Shown: positions 24,738-33,884 of the stretch, one piece after another
Numbering within the stretch: position 1 is the first letter of the stretch
Layout of the letters: each line of letters begins with the position of its first letter
Assembly: GCA_002842045.1 (NCBI GenBank)
Contig: PHBX01000019.1
Location: forward strand, 1-60,263
Origin: Chloroflexi bacterium HGW-Chloroflexi-3
Lineage (GTDB): Bacteria; Chloroflexota; Anaerolineae; Anaerolineales; Anaerolineaceae
Direction: 5' to 3'
Length of the DNA stretch: 60,263 nucleotides
Notes under the pieces: model-generated
What the model was told of the DNA's origin: nothing
What the model saw: only the letters and a program-made list of their open reading frames with translations
The model's database searches: none
Program-made: the position numbers and the translations under genes

Positions 24738-25112
24738 ATTAAACTCCTGGGTTTTGAATTTTCATTAGAAAACCAATAGAACAAAAACAGGACAAATGAT
24801 TGATTAATTTTACATTAAAAATCTTTAATAAAGTTGATAGATAAACATCAAAACCTTAGTAGAAGAAATAATCAATTACTCAAGATTGGTTAAGGATTAT
24901 GAGGTTTGACAAGATGAACTTTTAAATCAATTCTGTGGTAATATTAGTTGTTTCAGTTGATTAATTTGATTTCAACGGGCCAGGTTTATACCTGGCTTTA
25001 TTTTGTAAAAAAACCGCTCTTGATAATTTAATGGTGTAACCGTGTATCGGAGCTAGAGAGCGGACGCAAAAAAATAAATGCGTAAATAGCGATGCCATTG
25101 AAGGATTTTATC
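24738..25112 (+). promoter_or_regulatory. Structured leader upstream of the DEAD-box helicase
   Basis: No gene is present in this 375-bp divergent gap. GCCAGG-TTTATA-CCTGGC followed by TTTATTTTGT (24979-25005) looks like an intrinsic terminator although no plus-strand gene precedes it. It is followed by a CCGCTCT (25014-25020) / AGAGCGG (25057-25063) long-range stem, an ACGC/GCGT hairpin and two tiny frames (ATG GTG TAA; ATG CGT AAA TAG). Such an arrangement fits attenuation or a cold-responsive leader. Confidence 0.45.
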
Positions 25113-26327
25113 GTGAGTTTTAAAACTTTTTCGTTTCACCCGCAAATTAATGCGGGGATTTCGGCGGCTGGTTATAACACGCCAACCCCCATTCAATCAC
25201 AAACCATACCAGCGATTCTTAGTGGTAAGGATATCTTTGGACTGGCACAGACCGGTACTGGAAAGACCGCTGCATTTGTTTTACCCATCCTGGATCAATT
25301 AATGAAAGGCTCAAGAGGGAAGATACGGGCTTTGATTCTCTCACCAACTCGAGAACTTGCTGAGCAAACTCATCAAGCGATCAAGCAACTTGGCAGACAG
25401 ACTGGCTTACGTAGCATGACTATTTACGGAGGTGTAAACACATCATCCCAGATCAGAGCTTTACGTGCCGGTGTGGAGATTGTAGTCGCTTGCCCCGGTC
25501 GATTGTTGGACCTCAAACAACAACGTGCTATTAACATGAATAATATCGAATTTCTGGTTATGGATGAAGCTGACCAAATGTTTGATATGGGTTTTTTACC
25601 ATCCATACGCAAGATCATTTCTTATATTCCAACAGAACGTCAAACATTATTGTTTTCAGCAACCATGCCAGTCGAAATTCGTAAGTTGGCAACAGAAATG
25701 CTAAACAATCCTGTGACTTTTGAGATCAGCATCACAAAACCGATTGAAACAATCAGTCATGCTATATATTCGATAGATCAATCCCAAAAGCTGGATATGT
25801 TATTACACCTTTTGACAGATAGTGATAACGGCAAGGTTCTTGTTTTCACGCGTACAAAACACCGTGCAAAAAAACTCGCCATCCAATTATCACAGGCAGG
25901 ATATAAATCCACGTCATTACAGGGCAACCTATCCCAGGCAAAACGGGATGAAGCCATGAACGCATTTAGAAAAGGTCACGTTAAGATTTTGGTAGCAACC
26001 GATATAGCTGCAAGAGGAATTGATGTTTCTCAAGTATCCCATGTGATCAACTTTGATATACCCGATACGGTAGATGCGTATACTCACCGCACGGGTCGTA
26101 CTGGTCGCATGGAAAATCTAGGTACAGCGCTAACATTGGTAACCAGAGAAGATTTACAGATGGTTCGATCTATTGAAAGAGTTCTCGGAGTGCGACTTGA
26201 ACGTCGTGATACTAATATATTCAATCTGTCCCGGAATTCAGAAAGTCAAAAAACTTTCAATCGAGAAGATCGACCAGTAGCTCGGAAAAATCACAATCGC
26301 CAAAAGGCGTATGCTGGTGGTTATTAA
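25113..26327 (+). CDS. DEAD-box ATP-dependent RNA helicase (RhlE-like)
   Basis: A 404-residue helicase that unwinds RNA in ribosome assembly, mRNA decay or cold adaptation. Motifs: Q motif (YNTPTPIQSQTIP), I (AQTGTGKT), Ia (PTRELAEQ), Ib, II (DEAD in VMDEADQMFDMGF), III (SAT), IV (VLVFTRTK), V (ATDIAARGIDV) and VI (HRTGRTGR). A basic tail of about 40 residues follows. I choose the GTG at 25113 because AAGGA is 7 nt upstream and the product then begins MSFKTFSFHPQI, the usual family start; the open frame has an earlier ATG without a ribosome-binding site. The long structured leader suggests regulated expression. Confidence 0.94.
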   Translation: MSFKTFSFHPQINAGISAAGYNTPTPIQSQTIPAILSGKDIFGLAQTGTGKTAAFVLPILDQLMKGSRGKIRALILSPTRELAEQTHQAIKQLGRQTGLRSMTIYGGVNTSSQIRALRAGVEIVVACPGRLLDLKQQRAINMNNIEFLVMDEADQMFDMGFLPSIRKIISYIPTERQTLLFSATMPVEIRKLATEMLNNPVTFEISITKPIETISHAIYSIDQSQKLDMLLHLLTDSDNGKVLVFTRTKHRAKKLAIQLSQAGYKSTSLQGNLSQAKRDEAMNAFRKGHVKILVATDIAARGIDVSQVSHVINFDIPDTVDAYTHRTGRTGRMENLGTALTLVTREDLQMVRSIERVLGVRLERRDTNIFNLSRNSESQKTFNREDRPVARKNHNRQKAYAGGY

Positions 26328-26343
26328 ATAGATTAAAGAAAAT

Positions 26344-26372
26344 GGTCAAGGTGGAAAACTTCCATCTTGACC
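26344..26372 (-). terminator. Hairpin between convergent helicase and lipoprotein genes
   Basis: GGTCAAGGTGGAA pairs with TTCCATCTTGACC (one G-T pair) with a 3-nt loop. The minus strand continues with ATTTTCTTT, so it best serves the lipoprotein gene. Confidence 0.65.
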
Positions 26373-26396
26373 AAAAAAAATTAAAATGTAAGAAAA

Positions 26397-27032
26397 TCAC
26401 ACTGAAGTATATGTGAATGTTGCATACCCACCCGTTATGGCTAACCCCTGGTTATTATATAGCTGGAAGACAAAGGTGTGGTCACCATACCATTCCGAAC
26501 CAAATGCCCAGAAATCAAATTCAACTTTTTCACCTGGGGAGACTGATTGATTGATGCTGGTTTCTAGTTGAACAGTAACCTCACCGGTGTAACTGACCAA
26601 TTTCACATTTGTGCCTGGTTCCCAGGTAACAGTACCAGTATTACGAAATCCGAGCGCAATACCAAACCTTTCATTTCCCACATATTCATGCTTATTCTCC
26701 GGATAAGAGACTACATATAAGAGCGTTGCTGAATAGGCTGGCTGTTGAGTGGCAGTTTCGGAGGGAACAATAGTTTTGGTGGGCGTTTCAGTTGCCGGAA
26801 TAGAGGTAACTGTTGCTGGAACCTGGGTTTCGGTTGGAAAGGGTGTGTTGGTTGGATTAAGCTGTGCATCCTGTGTATTTTGGACATTAATTGTTTCAAC
26901 CACTGCTGCAACAATGGTGGATTGATCCTGCGTCGGGACCGGTATCGGGGCTTGCGTACATCCAACTAAAAGACTGAAGGATAATACAACGAATAAAAAG
27001 AAATTGCTGTGAATCGCGTAGGAAGATTTCAT
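26397..27032 (-). CDS. Lipoprotein with NBR1-type Ig-like domain
   Basis: A 211-residue secreted lipoprotein. The signal peptide (FFLFVVLSFSLLVGC) ends in a lipobox with Cys at about 25. A Thr/Pro-rich linker (about 45-110) follows. The C-terminal ~100 residues (YVGNERFGIALGFRNTGTVTWEPGTNVKLVSY..GEKVEFDFWAFGSEWYGDHTF) match the NBR1 Ig-like 'central' domain that is abundant in Chloroflexota surface proteins. I use the ATG at 27032, which places GGTGAG just upstream and a normal signal peptide at the N terminus; the longer frame adds 14 unlikely residues. The role is probably surface binding. No partner gene is evident. Confidence 0.8.
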   Translation of the reverse strand: MKSSYAIHSNFFLFVVLSFSLLVGCTQAPIPVPTQDQSTIVAAVVETINVQNTQDAQLNPTNTPFPTETQVPATVTSIPATETPTKTIVPSETATQQPAYSATLLYVVSYPENKHEYVGNERFGIALGFRNTGTVTWEPGTNVKLVSYTGEVTVQLETSINQSVSPGEKVEFDFWAFGSEWYGDHTFVFQLYNNQGLAITGGYATFTYTSV

Positions 27033-27150
27033 GATTCTCACCGCCATTAAATTTGTAAGACCGAATGATACCATAATTCCTAAAACAGGAAGGTCAGACT
27101 AGATTTATAACTAAAAAAATCCAATTGAAAAAAATTTGGTTGGGTGAAAA

Positions 27151-27183
27151 TATAAAAACCAGATCACTGTAAATGTGATCTGG
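27151..27183 (-). terminator. Intrinsic terminator downstream of the CBS-domain gene
   Basis: CCAGATCAC and GTGATCTGG form a perfect 9-bp stem with a 7-nt loop; on the minus strand it continues TTTTTATATTTT. Confidence 0.85.
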
Positions 27184-27284
27184 AAACAATCCCAATTTAT
27201 CATTTTCTTAAAATGAAATCTTGAGATTATTGAATAAATTATATTTGGTGCAGTTTCGATTGAAACTGAAAATTCTCTCTATCT

Positions 27285-27728
27285 CTATTGGCCATATCCG
27301 TATCCAAATATGTATTTTTCCATACTTTGGATTTGGAGATCTTTATCATCAATGCTGATTCTTACAACATCCCCGATACTGATCAGTCCAACCAATTTTT
27401 CATTTTCAATAACTGGCAGGTGACGGATTTTGGAGCTTGACATTAATGCCATGCATTCATCGATTGTCTCACCGGGGGAAATAACAAATACATCTTTTGT
27501 CATTAATTCACTTACTGGAACATCTAAACTCAAATTCCTGGTCTTAGCGACCTTGCGAGCGAAATCTCGTTCGGAAAAGATCCCAGCAATCTTCTCGGCT
27601 TCCATGACAAGAACTGCTCCAATCCCCTTTTCTGCCATTAAATCTAAAACATCGATGATTGGTGTGTCTTTTTTGACAGTATAGACGTCATTTCCTTTGA
27701 TTTGTAGAATGGTAGATACAAAATTCAT
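27285..27728 (-). CDS. Two-CBS-domain protein
   Basis: A 147-residue protein made almost entirely of a Bateman module: CBS1 (about 10-65, TPIIDVLDLMAEKGIGAVLVMEAEKIAGIFSERDFAR) and CBS2 (about 75-130, TIDECMALMSSSKIRHLPVIENEKLVGLISIGDVV). CBS pairs bind adenosine nucleotides such as AMP, ATP or SAM and act as energy sensors; stand-alone members often regulate partner enzymes. The ATG at 27728 has GGAGGG 5-6 nt upstream; the longer open frame is rejected. It is alone with its own terminator, so no partner can be named. Confidence 0.9.
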   Translation of the reverse strand: MNFVSTILQIKGNDVYTVKKDTPIIDVLDLMAEKGIGAVLVMEAEKIAGIFSERDFARKVAKTRNLSLDVPVSELMTKDVFVISPGETIDECMALMSSSKIRHLPVIENEKLVGLISIGDVVRISIDDKDLQIQSMEKYIFGYGYGQ

Positions 27729-28237
27729 TTTTCCCTCCGTTGATTGGGTAGACAGTGTGATATCCAGGATTGGATAAACAACAATAAGGGGTAAAAATTC
27801 TCGATGAGGATGAATGAATGTGTAAAAACATAAATACACTCAACCTCTGGCTTCGTACAAGAATTATTATTAAGGTTCAGAAATTAACACTAATACCTGT
27901 AAATTATTTAATTCCCAGAATTGACTTGGATTTGCGCAAAAAAATAATATAACTCTAAGTTGAATTTTGGTAATTGATAAGAGAAAAAAAGAAATCAAAC
28001 TATCAGAATGTTAACTAGAATGCTAAATTTACAATTATTTTAAAGTATAAGATGCCGAAAAGCAAATTAAATGAAGTAACAAAAGTAAAAAAATGCATTC
28101 CATTTTGTCTGTGAATTTTCCGAAATGGTTCCATCAAACTTTATTTACTCATAATATTCAAACAAAAAATGATTAAGTGTTTGTGAGAAAAATTATTATA
28201 ATCAATGGTAATTATTCACTTAATTGAAGGAATTAAT
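27729..28237. other. Intergenic region between divergent CBS and kinase genes
   Basis: Very AT-rich and without convincing frames. A TATAAT at 28197-28202 is a possible -10 for the kinase, though no good -35 accompanies it. I see no repeat or hairpin that stands out. Confidence 0.45.
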
Positions 28238-29755
28238 ATGGATGGAATGATTGGTAAATCTTTAGGGAAGTATCAGATCATAGAACCGCTGGGGGAAGGC
28301 GGTATGGCAACTGTCTACAAAGCTTTCGATCCCTCACTGGAACGCTATGTAGCGATTAAGATCATTCGGGCTGTAAATCAAATTGATTCGGATTTTTTAA
28401 TTCGTTTCCAGCGGGAAGCAAGAGCACTGGCTAAGCTGGATCACCCTTACATTTTAAAAGTTCTTGATTATGGGGAAGAGAATGGCATTCCTTATCTGGT
28501 GATGCCGTTTGTCTCTCATGGGACATTAAAACAATATACTCGAACACGTTTATCCTATGAAAAGGCGATTGAAATCATCATACCCATCGCCGAAGCTCTG
28601 AGTTATGCTCATAAAAGAAAGATTATTCACCGGGATATTAAGCCAGCGAATATACTGTTTGGCGAATCAGGTGAACCGATTCTTTCAGATTTTGGAATTG
28701 CGAAGATGCTGGATGCGGGTGAACAGACCCAATTAACTGGAACGGGCTTTGGCATTGGGACACCAGCTTATATGGCACCGGAACAATGGAATGGGGCGGC
28801 AGATGATCGTACCGATATTTATGCATTGGGGATCGTTCTTTATGAGTTAATCACAGGAAGGTGTCCTTTCCAGGCTGATACACCAGCAGCTATCCTGATT
28901 AAACAAGTTCAGGATCCATTACCCCGCCCCAGAATATTTATCTCGGATCTCCCAGAAAGCGTGGAAGCACTTTTATTTAAAGCCTTGGCTAAGGATCCAA
29001 TATTACGTTTTCAGAGCATGCAGGAATTTATTCAGGGAATGCATGCTGTGTTGCATGGTAAAACGATCAGCTACGCACTTCCAACCCAGGTACATGTTGA
29101 TCCTAATGCAACGAAAATTTCAGGGAAACCGACTGTGGTCAGTCAACCGATTCAACCTGTCGCAGACGGACAAACAAAGAAGCGCAAATGGTTACCTTTG
29201 GTAATTGGTGGTGGTGCATTATTGGTGGTAGCTTGTATTGTAATTGTTCTGGTAGTTGGGATATCAAAATTTAACTTATTTAATCGGAGTGAACCAACGA
29301 GTGTTGTGCAGATCAAAACAGAAATCCCAATGCAACAGCCAGTTCAGAGTGAACCAACACAGTCTGGGTTATCGGCAAACACATCTATTGCTCAAACTAT
29401 GACAACTGATGTAATTTTACCAACGAATACACCTCAATCGATTACCGTTATTGAAGAGCTTCCCATTGATATTCCAGTCTTCACACCAAACAATGGAGAT
29501 GTCACCAAAACTACTGCTGAAGGTACTTTGATGATCTCCTACACAACCAGTGAAGACGGAGCGTTGGTAGCAACTTTCTTTACTGAAGAAATGAAAAAAT
29601 TAAATTGGAATTTGATCAGTACATCAGAAATGTCTGCTCAGAATATGGTTATGTATGCGTATGAAAAAGATACACGGACGGCTGTTGTCTATGTAATGCT
29701 GGATCAAAATAATCGAACTTATATTCAGGTTATGATTGCTGAAGACGGGGGATAA
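28238..29755 (+). CDS. Membrane-anchored Ser/Thr protein kinase (PknB-like)
   Basis: A 505-residue Hanks-type kinase. The catalytic domain (about 10-270) has GEGGMATVYKA, VAIKII, HRDIKPANIL, DFG (LSDFGIAKM), the activation-loop APEQW and DRTDIYALG. A juxtamembrane basic stretch (KKRKW) precedes one membrane helix (about 318-340). The outside region is a Ser/Thr/Pro-rich linker and a ~95-residue C-terminal domain (IPVFTPNNGDVTKTTAEGTLMISYTT..MVMYAYEKDTRTAVVYV), which may sense a ligand but is not a PASTA domain. ATG 28238 has GAAGG 7 nt upstream. No phosphatase gene is adjacent and substrates are unknown. Confidence 0.93.
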   Translation: MDGMIGKSLGKYQIIEPLGEGGMATVYKAFDPSLERYVAIKIIRAVNQIDSDFLIRFQREARALAKLDHPYILKVLDYGEENGIPYLVMPFVSHGTLKQYTRTRLSYEKAIEIIIPIAEALSYAHKRKIIHRDIKPANILFGESGEPILSDFGIAKMLDAGEQTQLTGTGFGIGTPAYMAPEQWNGAADDRTDIYALGIVLYELITGRCPFQADTPAAILIKQVQDPLPRPRIFISDLPESVEALLFKALAKDPILRFQSMQEFIQGMHAVLHGKTISYALPTQVHVDPNATKISGKPTVVSQPIQPVADGQTKKRKWLPLVIGGGALLVVACIVIVLVVGISKFNLFNRSEPTSVVQIKTEIPMQQPVQSEPTQSGLSANTSIAQTMTTDVILPTNTPQSITVIEELPIDIPVFTPNNGDVTKTTAEGTLMISYTTSEDGALVATFFTEEMKKLNWNLISTSEMSAQNMVMYAYEKDTRTAVVYVMLDQNNRTYIQVMIAEDGG

Positions 29756-30023
29756 TCTAGATTTACTTGTATACACACTATCAACTTGTCCATAACGAAA
29801 ATATGTAGAATTTTCAAACCATCATTTTTTGCTTGAAAAATTTTTAAAATTTGGCAACCTGAGAAATAAAATTTATTAACAAATATATATTGTTAACAAG
29901 TGAAGATACGTAAAAAACCAGTTAAGACATAGTGATTTTAACGGATAGACCTGCGAAAACACTTTGACCACGATATGGAAATATATAATTATTTCATCAA
30001 CAAAACCATTGAAGAGGATAAAA

Positions 30024-31172
30024 ATGAATTCTCGAGAGCGAGTATTAGCTGCAATACAACATAAAAAACCAGATCGCGTTCCGATTGATATTGGATCGTC
30101 CATGATGACAGGCATCCACCGGGATGCTTATCATGGGTTGCGCTCACTTCTAGGTTTACCACAAGATGTATCCAATCATTTCTTTGAACCTTCCATGCAG
30201 ATCGTTTATGCTGCAGAGGATTTCTTAGATTTTCTCGAAATTGATACACGGCCGGCTTTGCCAGCCAGGCCAAAAGGTTATCCTTTAGATATTCATGAGG
30301 ATCATGATTCAAAATATTATTACGATGAATGGGGATATGGTTTGAAAATGCCAAAAAGAGCTCCCATTTATTATAGTCTTTTCTACCATCCTTTAAGAAA
30401 CGCTGAGAAACTATCGGATCTGAAAACCCATTCTTTTCCTGATCCAAATGATAAAACCCGGTTGATGTTTATCAATGATCAAGTTGAACTGGCCAAACAA
30501 AAAGAGAAAGCAATTGTGTTGAATAATGTGTGTGCTGGAACGTTGGAAGTTGCCAGCTGGCTGAGGGGATTGGATCAATTTTTGATGGATCTTGCTTTGC
30601 AACCTGAAATGGCAGAATATTTATTGGATAAAGTGGTGGATTTCAAGCTAGCTTATTGGAAAATGGTATTAGAAAAGTTTGGGGATCAAATTGATGTTTT
30701 GGTTGAATCAGATGATATTGGTACGCAGGCAAGCTTGCTGATCTCACCGCGAATGTACCGAAAATTCATTAAACCACGCCATAAAAAAATCATTGATTTC
30801 ATTAAGACTAAATCTTCTGCAAAAGTCTTCTTTCATTCCTGCGGGGCAATTCGACCTATTATTCCGGATTTGATTGAAATTGGTGTGGATATTCTCAACC
30901 CGATACAATATAATCTTTCCGGGATGGAGGCTAAATCTCTTAAAAAGGATTTTGGTAAAGATGTTGTATTTTGGGGAGGTGGAGTTGATACTCAAACAAT
31001 ATTAAGTCGTGGAACACCTGCAGAGGTGCGTGAAAATGTTCGGCAACAAATAGAAGCTTTAGCTGAAAATGGGGGCTTTATTTTTGCTACCGTTCATAAT
31101 ATCCAGGCTGAGGTACCACCTGAGAATCTGGTGGCTATGTGGCAGGCTGTGATGGAATTTGGTAATTACTAA
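30024..31172 (+). CDS. Uroporphyrinogen decarboxylase-superfamily protein (methyltransferase-like)
   Basis: A 382-residue TIM barrel of the URO-D/MtaA superfamily. RERVLAAIQHKKPDRVPIDIG is the family start, and FFHSCGAIRPIIPDLIEIGVDILNPIQ contains the His-x-Cys-Gly motif used for zinc in cobalamin-dependent methyltransferases. No heme-synthesis genes are near, so true HemE is unlikely. Related genes occur beside sugar transporter operons in many anaerobes, without an established reaction. It precedes the LacI regulator of the glucoside operon by 140 bp but a separate strong promoter lies between. I start at ATG 30024, preceded by GAAGAGGA; the longer frame adds 20 residues. Confidence 0.8.
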   Translation: MNSRERVLAAIQHKKPDRVPIDIGSSMMTGIHRDAYHGLRSLLGLPQDVSNHFFEPSMQIVYAAEDFLDFLEIDTRPALPARPKGYPLDIHEDHDSKYYYDEWGYGLKMPKRAPIYYSLFYHPLRNAEKLSDLKTHSFPDPNDKTRLMFINDQVELAKQKEKAIVLNNVCAGTLEVASWLRGLDQFLMDLALQPEMAEYLLDKVVDFKLAYWKMVLEKFGDQIDVLVESDDIGTQASLLISPRMYRKFIKPRHKKIIDFIKTKSSAKVFFHSCGAIRPIIPDLIEIGVDILNPIQYNLSGMEAKSLKKDFGKDVVFWGGGVDTQTILSRGTPAEVRENVRQQIEALAENGGFIFATVHNIQAEVPPENLVAMWQAVMEFGNY

Positions 31173-31243
31173 GATTGAAATAGAAAATGAGTTGAATAGA
31201 AATCCTAAAATGGGAATTTAGAAAAATTGAAAGAAATTAGTAC

Positions 31244-31285
31244 TTGACTTTTGTCTTTGTTTTTTCTATAATGAAAGTGCTTACA
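31244..31285 (+). promoter_or_regulatory. Strong promoter with LacI-type operator at the start site
   Basis: TTGACT (31244-31249), a 17-nt spacer and a perfect TATAAT (31267-31272). TGAAAGTGCTTACA at 31272-31285 matches the LacI-family palindrome TGTAAGCGCTTACA in 12 of 14 positions and covers the start point, suggesting that the LacI gene represses itself. Confidence 0.75.
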
Positions 31286-31312
31286 TAAAAGAATTTACAA
31301 TAAGTAATCATT

Positions 31313-32302
31313 ATGTCAAAACTAATTCCAACCATTTACGATGTCGCAAAAGAAGCAGGTGTCAGTATTGCCACCGTTTCCAGGGTTTTAAATTTTCCCC
31401 ATCGTGTTAATCCAACGACCAGAACAGCTGTCATCAATGCCATTGAAAATTTGGGGTATATACCCAAAGCTGAATCCCGAGCCAGAGCATTAATGGGAAC
31501 ACGTCGAATTGGCATTTTGATTCCATTCTTCACGGAACCATCATTTGTGCAGCGGTTACGTGGAATTGCATCCGTTTTAAATAAAAAAGATTATGAAATG
31601 GTTATTTACCCGGTTGATTCAAAGTCAAGAAGCTTGAGTTATCTGGAGACATTACCAATGCGCGGGATGCTGGATGGATTAATTATCGTTTCGCAGGTAT
31701 TTGAGCCTAATATCTCAAAAAGATTATTGGATTATAAACTTGAGACGGTTGTTTTAGAATTTTATGATCCGAATTTTACAACACTGCTAATTAATGATGA
31801 ATGGGGTGGCGAATTAGCAACCAAATACCTTCTGGAAAAAGGGCATCAACGGATTGCCTTTGTTGGTGGTCAAAAACAACCTGAATTTGGTGTTGACCCA
31901 ATCAGTAAACGTTTGGCTGGATACCGAAAAGTTATCCATCAAGCTGGATTAACTTTTCCAATTGAGTATATTCATGAATATGCATTCTCACCAGAACAGG
32001 TCTTGAAAAAATTAATTCCATTTGGATTACCATTATCAATTTTTGCAGCCACCGATCTTCAAGCTATAGCCTTAATTAAGGAAGCAAGGATTATGGGATT
32101 GCGTATCCCTCAGGATATTGCTATTATTGGATTTGATAATATAGATATGGCTGAATATTTTGGTCTTTCAACGGTTCATCAACCTTTAGATGAATCAGGC
32201 AGAATTGCTGCCAGTTTATTAATCTCCCGTTTAACGAGTCCTAAACAATCAAATCAACATATTGAATTACCATTGAAGATCATTCAGAGGGAGACAGCTT
32301 AA
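31313..32302 (+). CDS. LacI-family transcriptional regulator of the glucoside/trehalose operon
   Basis: A 329-residue repressor. The helix-turn-helix and hinge (TIYDVAKEAGVSIATVSRVLN..RVNPTTRTAVINAIENLGYIPKAESRARAL) are at the N terminus, followed by a periplasmic-binding-protein-like ligand domain (IGILIPFFTEPSFVQRL, GGQKQPEFGVDPISKRLAGYR, DIAIIGFDNIDMAEYFGLSTVHQP). It stands first in front of the substrate-binding protein, two permeases, TreS and amylosucrase, and probably controls them in response to an alpha-glucoside (inference). A consensus promoter and a near-palindromic site lie upstream. Confidence 0.93.
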   Translation: MSKLIPTIYDVAKEAGVSIATVSRVLNFPHRVNPTTRTAVINAIENLGYIPKAESRARALMGTRRIGILIPFFTEPSFVQRLRGIASVLNKKDYEMVIYPVDSKSRSLSYLETLPMRGMLDGLIIVSQVFEPNISKRLLDYKLETVVLEFYDPNFTTLLINDEWGGELATKYLLEKGHQRIAFVGGQKQPEFGVDPISKRLAGYRKVIHQAGLTFPIEYIHEYAFSPEQVLKKLIPFGLPLSIFAATDLQAIALIKEARIMGLRIPQDIAIIGFDNIDMAEYFGLSTVHQPLDESGRIAASLLISRLTSPKQSNQHIELPLKIIQRETA

Positions 32303-32394
32303 AATGGTTTTTTATAGGAGGTGATAGGGAAAGAATCAGTCTACGTTGTCTACTAAATACTTTTCAGTTAAAAAAAACAAAATCGGAGGAAGAT

Positions 32395-33765
32395 ATGAAA
32401 TCGTTTTGGAAGTTAATTGCAGTACTCGTACTGGCAACATTGGTATTAACAGCTTGTGGTACACCAGCTGCCCCTGAAGCACCAGCTGCTCCTGAAGAAC
32501 CAGCTGCTCCAGTTGTGGTTTATAAAGCAGGTCAGGAATTAACAGATGCATTTGCTGGAAAATATAAAGGTACTGTTGTTACCATGCAGGGACCTTTCAC
32601 GGACGCGGATGCTGTAAAATTTGATAACTCAATTAAAGCCTTTGAAGATGCCACCGGTATTGATATTCAATATACCGGCTCAAAAGAATTTGAAGCCAAC
32701 ATTTCCATTATTGTTGAAGGTGGAAATCCCCCAGATATCGTTGACTTCCCGCAACCAGGTTTGTTGAAAACTCTTGTAGCTAAAGGATACGGAGTTGATC
32801 TTACGGGTGTAATTAATCAAGTTTGGCTGAAAGAAAACTTCAATCAATCCTGGCTGGATATGTCCATGATGGCAGGTCCGAATGGCGAAATCATGGCTGG
32901 AGTTTGGGGCCGTGTAAACGGAAAATCCCTGGTTTGGTATCCTAAAAAAGAATTTGATGCTGCTGGATACAAAGTTCCTACCACCTGGGAAGAAATGATT
33001 GCGCTGTCTGATCAAATTGTAGAAGATGGCGATGCTCCCTGGTGTGTTGGAGTTGAGTCGGGTGCTGCAACAGGTTGGGCAATGACTGACTGGGTTGAAG
33101 AATTAATGCTTCGAACCACGTCCTTAGAAAATTACGACAAATGGGTTGCTAATGAATTGAAATTTGATTCTCCTGAAGTCCGCCGTGCTGTCGAAGAGGT
33201 TTCCAATATCTGGTTTAAAGAAGGTTATGTTTATGGTGGTCGAGGCGCTATTGCTACCACATTCTTTGGCGATGCACCTAAACCAATGTTTGATACTCCA
33301 GTAAGATGTTGGATGCACAAACAAGGTAATTTCATTACCTCCTTCTTCCCTGAAGGAAAAGTTGCTGGTGTGGATTATGACTTCTTCTACTTCCCAGGAC
33401 TGGAAGCCGAATATGGTAAACCAGTGCTTGTTGCAGGTGATATTTATGCAATGTTCAATGATCGCCCAGAAACACGTGCTGTCATCCAATACTTCTCAAT
33501 GGGAGATTCTGTAAAAGGATGGGTTGAAGCTGGTGGTGCAATATCACCACATAAAGACTCCAGTCTCGATTGGTATACCAACCTCATCGATCGTGGTGTT
33601 GCAGAGATTATTTTGAACGCATCATCTGTCCGTTTTGATGGTTCTGATCTGATGCCTGGTGAGGTTGGTGCTGGTTCATTCTGGAAATCCATGACAGACT
33701 ACATCACAGAAGCGATTGACATGGATACAGCATTAAAACAAATCGATGCATCCTGGCCCAAATAA
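32395..33765 (+). CDS. Sugar ABC transporter substrate-binding lipoprotein (CUT1, alpha-glucoside type)
   Basis: A 456-residue family 1 solute-binding protein anchored by a lipobox (LVLTACG, Cys at about 21) followed by an Ala/Pro/Glu-rich linker (about 22-45). The mature domain has EDATGIDIQYTGSKEFEANISIIVEGGNPPDIVDFPQPG and DAAGYKVPTTWEEM, as in AglE-like alpha-glucoside binders. CGGAGGAAG precedes the ATG. It lies between the LacI gene and the two permeases. The ligand is probably trehalose, maltose or sucrose, judged from the neighbouring TreS and amylosucrase. A large hairpin follows the gene. Confidence 0.92.
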   Translation: MKSFWKLIAVLVLATLVLTACGTPAAPEAPAAPEEPAAPVVVYKAGQELTDAFAGKYKGTVVTMQGPFTDADAVKFDNSIKAFEDATGIDIQYTGSKEFEANISIIVEGGNPPDIVDFPQPGLLKTLVAKGYGVDLTGVINQVWLKENFNQSWLDMSMMAGPNGEIMAGVWGRVNGKSLVWYPKKEFDAAGYKVPTTWEEMIALSDQIVEDGDAPWCVGVESGAATGWAMTDWVEELMLRTTSLENYDKWVANELKFDSPEVRRAVEEVSNIWFKEGYVYGGRGAIATTFFGDAPKPMFDTPVRCWMHKQGNFITSFFPEGKVAGVDYDFFYFPGLEAEYGKPVLVAGDIYAMFNDRPETRAVIQYFSMGDSVKGWVEAGGAISPHKDSSLDWYTNLIDRGVAEIILNASSVRFDGSDLMPGEVGAGSFWKSMTDYITEAIDMDTALKQIDASWPK

Positions 33766-33805
33766 TTAATAAATTCACTATAATTAAATAGAACGACGTT
33801 TTCAC

Positions 33806-33858
33806 GGAATGAAGGAGTAGAAAAACTGAATAGAATCAGAATCCTGCTCCTTCATTCC
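33806..33858 (+). ncRNA. Intercistronic stem-loop between binding protein and permease genes
   Basis: GGAATGAAGGAG (33806-33817) is the exact reverse complement of CTCCTTCATTCC (33847-33858), with a 29-nt loop whose edges add further pairs. There is no T-tract. As with malE-malF and similar operons, such a structure can stabilise the abundant binding-protein mRNA and reduce downstream permease expression (inference). Confidence 0.65.
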
Positions 33859-33884
33859 ATATTAGAAATTGGAGGGAAAAAGTT

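Noticed and set aside
30024..31172. HemE (heme synthesis uroporphyrinogen decarboxylase)
   Set aside because: It carries the HxCG motif of methyltransferase relatives and no other heme-synthesis gene is adjacent.
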